Shown one piece after another: positions 37,817 to 46,782 of a DNA stretch of 64,000 nt. The notes under the pieces are model-generated. The model saw only the letters and a program-made list of their open reading frames with translations, searched no databases and had not been told where the DNA came from. A program made the translations under genes and the position numbers. The DNA lies in the NCBI GenBank assembly GCA_936450465.1, contig OW388292.1, forward strand, positions 23,342,652-23,406,651, read 5' to 3'. Source of the DNA: Gibbula magus (lineage: Eukaryota > Mollusca > Gastropoda > Trochida > Trochidae). Numbering within the stretch: position 1 is the stretch's first letter; every line of letters starts with the position of its first letter.

Positions 37817-37968
37817 TATATAAAGGAGATTAAATTTGATGTATGATCATTGTTTACTCCAAGTAACGTCTGGTAGAGATGAAAGTAGTTTTCTCATTTC
37901 ATTTTCTTATCGTCTCATTCCACGCCATTGATGAAGCTGCAGACACCGACATTATCCCCCTTATTTGA
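37817..37968 (+). CDS. TATA box and short signal-peptide-like ORF
   Basis: TATATAAA at 37,817-37,824 is followed 55 bp later by an ATG (37,879) opening a 29-codon ORF. Its start, MKVVFSFHFLIVSFHA, looks like a secretion signal; it stops at TGA 37,966-37,968. The spacing resembles that of the lipase promoter. No clear splice donor precedes the stop, so this could be a degenerate first exon of a secreted protein or chance. A related 19-bp phrase (TCATTTTCTTATCGTCTCA) recurs at 54,454 and, slightly changed, at 52,272. Confidence 0.2.
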
Positions 37969-38092
37969 TCAAGCACGTTGGGAACTGGTTTGCCCAGTTT
38001 CTAAACGTCTTTTCACAGACTCATAAAGTCACGTCTTCCTTACAGTTACACTTAATACCAGCACAGGCGGCTTATCATTTACTGAATGGTGT

Positions 38093-38300
38093 ATGCTTGA
38101 GAGTAACTGATCAATGTTTGAAAAGTTTCTGTACATATTTGGGTTCTTTATTTTGTCTAAAAGTCACAATATCTTCTTAAATCACTCTGCAACGAATGTT
38201 CATTATGGCAAAAAAAGTGGTACATAAACGATAAAACTAGATTGTAAACAACAAGTATTGTACCAAAATCATTGTAAATATATTTGTTCTAACATTGTTT
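38093..38300 (+). repeat. Dispersed direct repeat, copy 1
   Basis: Diverged match to 47,755-48,090 in the same orientation. Shared phrases include GAGAGTAACTGATCA, GTTCTTTATT, CTGCAACGA and GTTCATTAT, then a CATTGTAAAT block. The pair brackets the DIRS element at a distance of about 9.7 kb. Confidence 0.6.
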
Positions 38301-38583
38301 AATTTATCTATACAGACTTTATATTCACTGAATGGCTCAAAAGACATTTAGTCCACACCCCGTGGAAGGTCTCGTGATACGACTTGACACATGTAAAAAG
38401 CACAAAAGCGGAAAAGTTGTTGTTGTTACATTGTGCAGGCATGTAATATGTATATTGAATTATGGATGTAAAATGTAATATATACCCATACATTATATAT
38501 AATAACTCAGTGCTATTTTTATTGTGTTTTTGAATATAAAAATAAATGAAACGATGACACATAATTAAATGTATCTGTTTCAG

Positions 38584-38756
38584 ATCTCATCCGGATTCGG
38601 ATTTCACCTGCGTCATGTCGACTTCTACAGCATGGCGACAACATCTGGTTTGAAGACGCCCATTTGATAACCAGAGTCACAGTCCAGTTCAACGACCAGT
38701 TTAAGTGCTATGTGTGCTCCACGAATGGGTTTCTCGTTCTATACGAGCAGCTTTAA
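38584..38756 (+). CDS. Exon-like open block, unknown product
   Basis: A TTTCAG acceptor is followed by an open frame of 57 codons ending in TAA (38,754-38,756). It includes WFEDAHLITRVTVQFNDQF and CYVCSTNGFLVLYEQL, with balanced, protein-like composition. A possible donor (CAGGTAAAT) follows the stop. I do not recognise the domain. It may belong with the exon-like blocks at 38,980 and 40,007, or be a relic. Confidence 0.3.
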
Positions 38757-38979
38757 AAGCAGGTAAATGGTGAATAATATAATAAATAATAATAATAAGA
38801 AGAAGAATAAGAAACTAACATACAAGATAAATATAAATGTAAAATACATCATTAGTGTATTACAAGTGTTACTTTTTTTGTGTAATATTAGCACGAGCTG
38901 GCATTGATAGTGAAGTGATTTAGCAGGTTCATAGTAAATTGAGAATTGAAATTACGGAACGTTATCAAATACCTTTCAG

Positions 38980-39189
38980 CCTGAGGACAGTTTCAACCTA
39001 CAACTCAGTGAGACATCAATCAGTGAGGACAACTCAGGTGCCGACCCCGACTGGGCCTTATCGAGGGCCTGTGACGCGAGCGATCTTGATGTGGAAGATG
39101 TCAGTCCTTCGCGAAAATGGAAAAGGGAGTCGTCGAAAGGGGCTTATGCATTACCAATTCTATCTTTATCGACATGGTCAACAACGTAA
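38980..39189 (+). CDS. Exon-like acidic block, unknown product
   Basis: An ACCTTTCAG acceptor precedes 69 open codons. The middle is acidic (SGADPDWALSRACDASDLDV) and is followed by a basic patch (SRKWKRESSKG), a pattern of unstructured nuclear proteins. It ends in TAA without an obvious donor. No family recognised. Confidence 0.3.
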   Translation, partial: PEDSFNLQLSETSISEDNSGADPDWALSRACDASDLDVEDVSPSRKWKRESSKGAYALPILSLSTWSTT

Positions 39190-40006
39190 CATGTTAAGAC
39201 TGGCCGAAATTCCAATTATTTCCCAATTTTGGGTTTTTTAAAATTCGTCCATTATGATAAAAAAAACTAGAGATATACATGTCGATGTTCTACTGAGAGT
39301 GTCCTTTAAATATCAAAACATACCAATATTGAATATTGTAAAACTCTGTGAGATCAACTTCACTTCTTATTACCTAAATATTAAATAAAGTTGTGCTTGT
39401 CCTAGTAAATGTGACAAAGTAAATGACACGGTTCATTTGGATTGAGAAATGAGAACAAATTAATACTTATTGTTTATTATGTAACAATTGTTTACAAAAT
39501 AAGAGATGCTTATTTTAATGACCTAAATGAGAAGGAAATAGAAATAGAAGGAAAGAAATATAAAATATATATAAATATATAATTTCTGTACACGACTGTC
39601 CATTATACCAACCCCGGTTTAACTGTATGCGTTATTTTAAATTGCAATGTTTTCGTCGTTTGGGCTCTTCACTGCATTTCGTAGTATTTCATAATACGAC
39701 AATAAAAACACTTAAGGGACTGATCTGAGTAAAAATATTTTCTCCACTTTACTCCTGTACTTTCTAAAATCTGTGAAATTATATTTAAAATTGTAAAATC
39801 TTCCTGCCAATCACATATCTGCTGTTATTACGTACTTATTGTCATTGTGAAGATCAGCTGCCGTTCTGTAATATTACGTCTCCACTCCCCGCCAGTAGAC
39901 GACATGTGTATAGCACTATTTGCAATTGCACATTCGCTTGTAACTTGTAGAACTAGCTGTGCATTGTTACTTAAGTAACTGATTAATCATGTCTTTCTCT
40001 TTTCAG

Positions 40007-40117
40007 GCAACGTCCACTCCCATCACAGGACAAAAAGTGGTGGAATCCATTTGACCGATCCTTCCACCACTTTTTGTCCTGTGCATGATCAAAAAGACGC
40101 AGAAGTCAAAAACAGGA
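40007..40117 (+). CDS. Exon-like block containing a 22-bp hairpin
   Basis: A pyrimidine-rich acceptor (TCTCTTTTCAG) and a good donor (GGA then GTGAGT at 40,118) bound 111 bp, which is open in one frame (2+108+1). Most of it is a perfect 22-bp inverted repeat (40,024-40,045 and 40,062-40,083) around a 16-base loop. The splice signals make an internal exon plausible; no homology recognised. It ends 315 bp before the DIRS element. Confidence 0.3.
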
Positions 40118-40432
40118 GTGAGTATCTTATTATGTTATTACAATACACAATATAAGTAATAACTATTATCTAAATAGAATATACCTGATGATAATGTATA
40201 CATATCACTGAACAAGTAAAATTCAGTCAAATACTTTATTTATTATTACAATAATTATAATGATTACCGGATTTCCAATTATTTCATTCATTCATTGTTA
40301 CAGACGGACAATGAATTAAATAAAGATAAATAAGAAATATATGCATGGCTGTATGCAACATTTAATCCTTAATAACATTTTGATTTAGTTGGAAGGTGGC
40401 CTTTTATATATTTATGTCTCACCGTTTCTTAA

Positions 40433-40729
40433 AATAGTACGTTTTTGATTAAACGTCATTATTTTTACTTACCGTAGACAAGTGACCTTAGCCTTATAGC
40501 CATATAACATGTAATCGACTCATTCCCACAGAAGTAATGAAACATTACACAGATCAATCGGAGTTACCCGCCCCTCACTTGTCCACTGGGTGGCGTGACC
40601 TGTCATTCACATTACCTAGAAGTCGCAATTTAACGACGAATGCGTAAGAGGGGAGGCGGGACGGGTATGACGACGGTCACTTGTCTACGGTAAGTAAAAA
40701 TAATGACGTTTAATCAAAAACGTACTATT
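40433..40729. repeat. Perfect 55-bp inverted repeat at DIRS 3' end
   Basis: Bases 40,433-40,487 and 40,675-40,729 are exact reverse complements, separated by 187 bp that contain the 53-bp terminal repeat. A diverged third copy of the inner part (GACAAGTGACCTTA) follows at about 40,737-40,775, and a weaker relative lies near 46,390-46,430 at the other end. This corresponds to the internal complementary region that DIRS elements use to close their circular intermediate, although the layout here is unusual. Confidence 0.8.
40563..40615. repeat. DIRS terminal repeat, 3' copy
   Basis: 53 bp beginning GTTACCCGCCCCTCACTTG. It matches the reverse complement of 46,490-46,542 with two differences. Confidence 0.9.
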
Positions 40730-40986
40730 ATTTAATTACTAACCTCCGACAAGTGACCTTATCCTGATACCACTGTAGGTGGTGGGTAGAGTTCGTCGCA
40801 TAGCGGTAACTCTCAAGATTGATCTGGTGATCGGCGACCTAGCGAGTGATCGTTCTAATGAGGATAATTGTCAGACCTCTCGCAGTCGACGATCCCTAAT
40901 TAAAACACCACAAAAACCCCGTATAACCATTCAATATAATTTATTCAATGGTTAAATATGAGCCGCTCTCAACTCGTGAGTGCTCG
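40616..40986 (-). other. DIRS 3' untranslated region
   Basis: Sequence between the recombinase stop (40,987) and the 3' terminal repeat. It includes one arm of the 55-bp inverted repeat and a diverged direct copy of it. No ORF. Confidence 0.7.
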
Positions 40987-42060
40987 TTAGCGTGGATGGT
41001 TGCGTCCCCTGCCAGGGGGGGCACCCGTGGTTCGCTGCTGGGCAAAGACCTGCGCCCCTAGACGGGCTACGCCCTCCAGGTCCTCCGTGGAGACATCGCG
41101 CAGGTAATGGTTGGCGAACACCAAGCCCGACTTCCAAAAGCAGCCGGCCATGATGTCCGCCACTGACAGGTTGCTGTGTAGGGCCATAGTCGCCGATATG
41201 GCCCTGATCTCATGCGGATTGGTCCGCGCCGGAGCCGGCAGTCCGGCCGCCTTGTAGGCGTCCACCACTGCCGACCTGAGATAAACTCCCAGCTGCCTCT
41301 TGTCCAACTCCTTCGAGCTCGTCTTGGAGTGGGGCAAGAATAGCCTGCGTCTCCCTTGTCACAGCGAGCGCGTCTTCTCAACGTAGATGCGCAGAGCGCG
41401 TACCGGACAAAGGAGACGTTCTTGTTCGTCCGTCGGCTCGATAGCCGAGGAGATTGATGGCAGTGTGAAGGTCCGTCCACGCTCGTCAGCGCCCTGGTTC
41501 TTACACAGGAACTCTGGTGCCAGACCCAAGGTCGCTGACCCTCCATCTCTCACCTCAAACCTGAGCAAATCAGCTTGCAGCGCGTGCAACTCTGATATTC
41601 TGGCCGCTGACCCCATCGCCACTAAGAAGGAAGTTTTAATGGTGAGACGCAGCAGCGTCGTGTCCGTCAGTGGCTCATAGTGCTCAGACTTGAGGTGATT
41701 CAAAACTATCGCCAGATCCCACTCTGGCGGCCTCAGTTTGTGGCGGCCATCCACGTTCCTGTACGTCCTGATGAGCTCCTTAAGGACCGAGATATCCAAC
41801 CCGGGATCCTTTTTGCGAAGGACGGACATAATGGCCGCGAGGTTCGTGTTGATGGAGGAAGCCTTAAGCTTCCTCACTGTGCGTAGGTGTACCAGATAAT
41901 CCGCGACCTGGGGCACCGTTACCGACCGCACATCGAACCCCTTCCCTTCGCAAAAGGTCATGAAGGAAGCCCATTGGAAATCGTACAGCTTGCGCGTGGA
42001 AGACCGCTGTGAGGTTGCCACTGCGCTGGCTACCGCCTCCGAAAATCCTGCGCTCCTCAT
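40987..42060 (-). pseudogene. DIRS tyrosine recombinase, one premature stop
   Basis: Integrase of the phage-type tyrosine recombinase family that inserts the circular DIRS intermediate. Read on the minus strand, the ATG at 42,060-42,058 overlaps the RT stop (ATGA). The frame has 357 codons with a single in-frame TGA at codon 234 (41,361-41,359). The N-terminal core-binding region spans about 15-120. Catalytic residues are Arg154 (AARISELHAL), then beyond the stop His283/Arg286 (HEIRAISA), Trp309 (GCFW) and Tyr319 (FANHYL). Length and spacing are normal for DIRS recombinases. The TGA may come from a CpG transition at a CGA codon; this is inference. The frame is otherwise unbroken. The larger ORF that runs into it from 43,911 is out of frame with RT and is not a real protein there. 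Confidence 0.92.
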
Positions 42061-44174
42061 TCCGTCTTGGAGACAACCCAGACGTGCAGATGGAGAACAT
42101 GAGGGTTCTCGTGCACCCGTCTGCTTGGGTTGCTCCTGAGAAGATCCCACCTGATTGGCAGGGGGACTGGTTCCTGAGCGCAGAGTCTCCGGAGGGGGAC
42201 ATACCACGGCCTTGCCGGCCACTTCGGTGCGACCAGGAGCAGACGCAAGCGTCTCGTCTCCTGGGCTTTTGCCACCACTTGGGTCAGAATGGCAGGGGGG
42301 GGAAAAGCGTAAGCGTCCATCCCCTCCCATCCTAACGCGAGCGCGTCTAATCCCCATGCCAGGGGGTCTGGTACTGGAGATACGTATACCGGCAGCTGGT
42401 GATTGAGCTGTGTCGCGAAGAGGTCGACATGCGGCCTGCCGAACTGGAGACAGATCGCCTCGAACACTCGAGGGTGCAACATCCACTCCGTGGAAGGAGG
42501 TTTGTCCGGGCGAGAGAGAGCGTCCGCAAGGACGTTCTTTGCTCCCGGGATGTGCACCGCTCTTATCGAGATGTTGAGTTGGTCTACCAGTCGAAACAGC
42601 TCCATCACCAGCTGTAATAATGATCCCGCCTTGGTCGATCCTTGCTTGTTGATCGACCAGGCTGCCGTCGAGCTGTCTGTGTGAACACACAGCACCTCGT
42701 TCTGCAGGTGACCCGACCAGTGCTCGATTGCCAGACGTATGGCGTTCAACTCCAAGAAGTTGATGTGAAGGCCGGCTTGCGCCAGCGACCACACGCCCGA
42801 CGCCTGATCGGTCCCCAGGTGGGCGCCCCACCTCTGGGTAGAGGCGTCCACGTACAACTGGCTCCCGGCGGGGGGTTGCCGGAGGGGAACCCCCGCCAAG
42901 ACGTTGCTTTCGTCCTGCCACCATCGAAGGTGGTGAATGAGATCCTGCGGCATCCTGATGTGATGGCCGCAAGACACCTCCCGAATGTGTCCGTTCAGTA
43001 CTATCTGGAGGGGCCGGAGGTGAAGCCTCCCCCTCCTCGTGAAGTCCTGAGCTGAAGTCAAGAACCCTAGCAGGCGTTGCCACTGTCGGAGCGAGAGAGG
43101 CCCGCGACACGCGTCTGCTAGGAGTTCCCTGTAACGGCCCATCCGTTCCTCCGTGACAAAGGCCTTGTCCTGCGTCGTGTCCAGATGGACGCCCAGGAAG
43201 ACGAGCGACGTCGTCGGCACTAGGTCCAACTTGTCCAGATTGACAAGCCAACCCAGGCGTCTGAACAGAGCGATCACAAAGTCCCTTTGTCCGGCCAGAA
43301 CTGACGGGGAGCAGTGGCTCCCGAACCCATCGTCCAGGTACATCGGGAACTGGATATCGTGCCTGTGAAGGAACTTGACGATGGGTTGGGTCACCCGAGT
43401 GAATAGCCAAGGGGCTGTCGAAATCCCGAAGGGTAACACATTCCACTGGAAGTGACGGCCCGCCAGGACGAATCGGAGGTACTTGCAATCCGCTGGGTGG
43501 ATTGGGACATGCAAGTACGCGTCCTGGAGGTCCAACGACACCATGTGGCTGTATGGTTGTAGCAACCGCATGATGGACAGCACGGTCAAGAGCCGAAAAT
43601 ATGGCGGCCGCTCGAGGTAGGAGCGGTTGAACTGTTTCAAGTCGTGAATCAGCCGCCATTTTTTCGGGTCCTTTTTCGGTCTCACGAATACTGGAGAGTA
43701 GAACCCCGGTGTCAGACCCTGGACCGGAAGCTCGCTTACCGCCTCCTTGGTGATAAGGATCTCCACTTGTTCCAGTGTGCGCGCGAGCCGTTCCGGCTCT
43801 AGCGGACGTTCCACTGGCGAACAAGTCAAGGGGGGGCGGGTGAGCACGGGTATACGAAACCCACGCTCCAGCGTCTGACAGACGTACTCGTCCAGGCCCA
43901 ACTGCCTCCAATTGGCCACAAAAGTTGAGAGACGGCCTCCTACGGGCCCGTCTAGCACCTCTACCGCTGCCGGCGGTAGGAGAGGGGGCGCCCAGGAGTC
44001 ACCTCTTCTTGTTGGTTCCTCCGTAGGCGCGTCCCTTACCCCCCTGTGACTTGTTGGATGTCCTCTTTGGAGAGGGGCCGGCGTTGTAGCCGCCACGGCC
44101 CTTGCCTGGCCGGCCCCCGTCCCGAAAGGAAACCCCGCCGGTCCTAGAGCCGGCGGGGGATTGCGGAGTGCCAC
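42057..44174 (-). CDS. DIRS reverse transcriptase and RNase H
   Basis: Polymerase of the DIRS element, open from 44,174 to the TGA at 42,059-42,057 (705 codons). The first 55-60 codons overlap Gag in another frame and may not be translated; the true entry point is unknown. RT spans about 130-340: motif A SLDLQDAY with Asp215, motif B LPFGISTAPW, motif C MYLDDGF with Asp281/Asp282. RNase H spans about 438-555: Asp443 (YVDAST), Glu475 (FLELNAI), Asp500 (HTDSST), Asp551 (VLADALSR). A C-terminal region (VDLFATQLNHQLPVYVSP, AYAFPPP) is typical of DIRS polymerases after RNase H. I cannot confirm a methyltransferase domain. All key catalytic residues are present, so this ORF looks intact. It ends in an ATGA overlap with the recombinase. 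Confidence 0.94.
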   Translation of the reverse strand: MALRNPPPALGPAGFPFGTGAGQARAVAATTPAPLQRGHPTSHRGVRDAPTEEPTRRGDSWAPPLLPPAAVEVLDGPVGGRLSTFVANWRQLGLDEYVCQTLERGFRIPVLTRPPLTCSPVERPLEPERLARTLEQVEILITKEAVSELPVQGLTPGFYSPVFVRPKKDPKKWRLIHDLKQFNRSYLERPPYFRLLTVLSIMRLLQPYSHMVSLDLQDAYLHVPIHPADCKYLRFVLAGRHFQWNVLPFGISTAPWLFTRVTQPIVKFLHRHDIQFPMYLDDGFGSHCSPSVLAGQRDFVIALFRRLGWLVNLDKLDLVPTTSLVFLGVHLDTTQDKAFVTEERMGRYRELLADACRGPLSLRQWQRLLGFLTSAQDFTRRGRLHLRPLQIVLNGHIREVSCGHHIRMPQDLIHHLRWWQDESNVLAGVPLRQPPAGSQLYVDASTQRWGAHLGTDQASGVWSLAQAGLHINFLELNAIRLAIEHWSGHLQNEVLCVHTDSSTAAWSINKQGSTKAGSLLQLVMELFRLVDQLNISIRAVHIPGAKNVLADALSRPDKPPSTEWMLHPRVFEAICLQFGRPHVDLFATQLNHQLPVYVSPVPDPLAWGLDALALGWEGMDAYAFPPPAILTQVVAKAQETRRLRLLLVAPKWPARPWYVPLRRLCAQEPVPLPIRWDLLRSNPSRRVHENPHVLHLHVWVVSKTE

Positions 44175-45771
44175 CCTTCCGCTTCTTGGGTGTTGTCACC
44201 CCCGAGGAGACCCTGCCGCCTCCCGCTGCCAAGCGGTTGGTCAGCTCCTGCTGTTGGGTCTCCTGGCAGTGTCGCAGAGCTTCTGCGACCTGCCCGTCGA
44301 ACAGCGTCGACGACGCTGCTGGAGCGCTCCTGAGACGGGTGCGCATCTCCGCCGGAAGATTGGTACGTGCGAGAAATCCGTCCCGCCTCAGGTTAGTGAC
44401 CCCCGCTGAGATGCGGGAGGCACTTAGCATAATCTGGGCTAGGTTCCCTGCCACGGAACCGAACCCCCGATACAGTGCGTTCGCTCCTTTCTCCATCCCA
44501 GCCTCCTTGGAGAAGGCGGCCATGGCCTGACAAGCATGGGCGACGGAGTTCGCCATGCCCAGAATGCTCCTGGCCTCCTTGTCCAGGTGGGACAGGTGCC
44601 CGTCGGACACTGAATGGCCGACTCCTGGCCCTGCCACACGCCTGATGTCGTCGTCCAAGATGGGGGGAGAAAGAGGTATGGGAGAAGAGGCGACCGGGAG
44701 CCCCGCTCTCTGACGATCCGATATCACCAGAGGCGGAACAAGGCGGCCCGGTGCCGCAGACGACACGTGAGTGTCAAAATCCTTCGCCGCCGTTAGGAGA
44801 AGGCGGTGGGGTTGGAAGCGGACGCTACGCGGGTTCACCACCTCCTCCTCCTGACAGAAGGACTCAAAGCGTGCGCGCTTCAAGAAGCTACACTCCTCAT
44901 CCACCTCCTGTAGGGTCAGCTGACACCAGTCAGCGATGGCCGCCATCCTCTCACCCTGATCAGGTGCCTCCACCTCTCGAAGGCCGCCTGCAGCGGACCA
45001 TGGAGGAACGCGAGAGGGGGAATCCCCCTCGGTTATGTCCCCAGACTGCGAGCCTGGCGAGGGAGCCACCGACATGTCTGAAGGGGAGAGAGGCGGCGAC
45101 ACCAGCGTCACACGGCGGACGCGCCCGGTGGTCAGCGCCGCAGGGGGTGGCGGAGGCGGATCCTTCCCGCCTTGATCCCCAGAATCCTTCTGGGAGAATT
45201 GTTCCAACATCGTCCTGACGGACGTAAGGACGTCGTCCTTAAACGCCTTAGCGTCGAAGGGCGGGTGGTGAGGCGACCTGGAGCGCTTCTTTGCCTTCTT
45301 GACCTTCTTCCGACGCTCCTCCCGGGAGGGGGAGGGGGGTCCGGAGTCAGAAGGCTCCTCGGACAAGTCACGAGGCGGTGACACGACCGGAGGGAAACCC
45401 CGACCCAGCGGCTCGCGAACCACGTCCGACGCCAGGGAGGACGGAACGTCAAACTCCCCTGCGTCCTCTGATATGATCAAATCCGACCTGTCCGGCGACT
45501 CTTGCCTGCCTGCGGCGGCAGACGACCCCGGGGTCGGACGTCTGTTGCCCTTGCAGCGGCTTTACGACTCGCTCTTCCGGATAGAAGAGCGGTAACGCCT
45601 GTGCTGCTCCGGGGAGAGATCCTCGCACTCCACACACCGGTTATCCTCCGGGCAAGTGTTCCTGCACAGGCGACAGACGACATGAGGGTCGTAGCTCGCC
45701 GACTTGCGTGACCCGCACCGTCCGCAGTACGCCCGGTATGGGGCCGCTGAGTCGCAGCGAACTAAGTCCAT
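43999..45771 (-). pseudogene. DIRS Gag-like protein, one premature stop
   Basis: Putative nucleocapsid protein of the element. The ATG is at 45,771. The first 69 codons are Cys-rich, with pairs at 16/19, 33/36, 40 and 46/49 (CGRC, CRLCRNTC, CVEC), a zinc-binding pattern common at the start of DIRS Gag. An in-frame TAA at codon 70 (45,564-45,562) interrupts it. The same frame then stays open to the stop at 43,999. The remainder is acidic and Pro-rich, then a basic stretch (KKVKKAKKRSRS), a helical middle (about 300-480) and a Gly/Arg/Lys-rich tail suited to RNA binding. Downstream reinitiation might still give a truncated product. It overlaps RT by about 175 bp. Confidence 0.85.
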
Positions 45772-45779
45772 CACCTGAG

Positions 45780-46260
45780 AGGCAGCAAGCGTGGCCTACA
45801 GTCCAAGCCCAAGCGTCGGAAGACGGCAGACGGCAGACGGCAAGCGTCTGTCCAACCCACGAGAACCTAGCGCCAAGCAGACGGCAGGCGGCAGGCGGCA
45901 GGCGGCAAGCGCCTGTCCAATGATCCACGCGGCAGGCGGCACGGCCTAACGCGCAAGGCAGTCAACCGGTCACGCGAGGGGGTAGACCACCCGTCCAAGC
46001 GGCCTACGGAAAGCTATCGCCTAGCAGACGGTAGGCGGCAGACGGCAGACGGCAGGCGGCAAGCAACCGTCCAGAAGGCCTAACGCACAAGACAGTCAAG
46101 CTGTCACGCGAGGGGGTAGACCACCCGTCCAAGCGGCCTAAGGAAACCTATCGTCTAGCAGACGGCAGGCGACACGAGACGGCAAGGCGATCCCCAACAC
46201 AATCAAAGCTGTTACGCAAGGGGGTAGAGCAACCGTCCGGCCCCCGGGCTGCACGAGCTG
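45780..46260 (-). repeat. DIRS leader: heptamer and 134-bp repeats
   Basis: Clusters of the heptamer CGGCAG(A/G) near 45,820-45,840, 45,880-45,905 and 46,025-46,070 are embedded in a larger unit starting CCTAACGC at 45,945 and 46,079 (134 bp apart). That unit contains CACGCGAGGGGGTAGACCAC and GTCCAAGCGGCCTA in both copies. A third, partial unit lies near 46,200-46,240 (ACGCAAGGGGGTAGA). It lies upstream of Gag, where promoter activity is expected. Confidence 0.85.
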
Positions 46261-46489
46261 CACGAGCAATCGACAACCCGCGCACCACTAATCCAGGTCA
46301 ACACACTGTGTTAACCAACACCCCTGACTGAAGCACCGAAATCACTCGCGAGGAATGAATACGATACGGGACAGCGGGGAACTTAACTAAGGTAAGTAAA
46401 AGAGTCTAGAAAACAATCAAAACACGTTAATTATATAGCTCAAACAATCGGGAGAGATACAGAAAACACGTCTGCACACTACCGACTCT

Positions 46490-46542
46490 GTAATGTGAAT
46501 GACAGGTCACGCCACCCAGTGGACTAGTGAGGGGCGGGTGAC
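46490..46542. repeat. DIRS terminal repeat, 5' copy
   Basis: 53 bp ending GAGGGGCGGGTGAC; inverse of 40,563-40,615 with two mismatches. Confidence 0.9.
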
Positions 46543-46545
46543 ATT

Positions 46546-46782
46546 TATGAGAGGAATGTGTATGGGAGGGCCAGGGGAAGGAACCTAGTGCGACAGTCGC
46601 TGAAGAAGAACTTTGTCAAGAATATCCTTTCCGCCTGCTTTCAAGCCTTCCCAAATCATGAACAGCAATCTGAGACAACAACATCTTACTTGAACACGTT
46701 AAACACTTACAATCGGTACCTCTGGAACCGGAGATTGTCCAATATCAACTTCCCAGCTCTGCAAGAAAAATACAATTACTGA
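46546..46782 (+). CDS. Terminal-exon-like ORF, unknown product
   Basis: An open frame begins right after the DIRS terminal repeat and runs to TGA at 46,782. It reads through RGRNLVRQSLKKNFVKNIL and ends NINFPALQEKYNY, with a protein-like mix and a basic, helix-prone start. ATTAAA at 46,855-46,860 could serve as its poly(A) signal. No in-frame ATG or clear acceptor precedes it: the element ends only about 10-15 bp upstream and may have cut into the exon. No family recognised. It may be the last exon of a gene that includes the exon-like blocks at 38.6-40.1 kb. Confidence 0.35.
   Translation, partial: YERNVYGRARGRNLVRQSLKKNFVKNILSACFQAFPNHEQQSETTTSYLNTLNTYNRYLWNRRLSNINFPALQEKYNY

Larger units (their letters stand above)
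40433..46542 (-). mobile_element. Nearly complete DIRS-like retrotransposon
   Basis: This class replicates by reverse transcription and integrates with a tyrosine recombinase. Read on the minus strand the order is: inverted terminal repeat (46,542-46,490), leader with tandem repeats, Gag, RT-RNase H, recombinase, 3' untranslated region, and a 3' complex holding the second terminal repeat (40,563-40,615) inside a larger inverted repeat. It is strikingly GC-rich against AT-rich flanks. Only two in-frame stops are seen in about 4.8 kb of coding sequence, so it is a young copy. DIRS elements usually lack target duplications, and none is evident. Exact outer ends are uncertain by some tens of bases. 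Confidence 0.93.

Noticed and set aside
41359..43911. 850-codon ORF as one real protein
   Set aside because: Above 42,060 it is out of frame with the RT-RNase H and encodes low-complexity sequence. Only the part from the ATG at 42,060 is the recombinase.
41387..45923. Plus-strand ORFs across the DIRS element
   Set aside because: They are antisense shadows in GC-rich coding DNA with no domain signatures.
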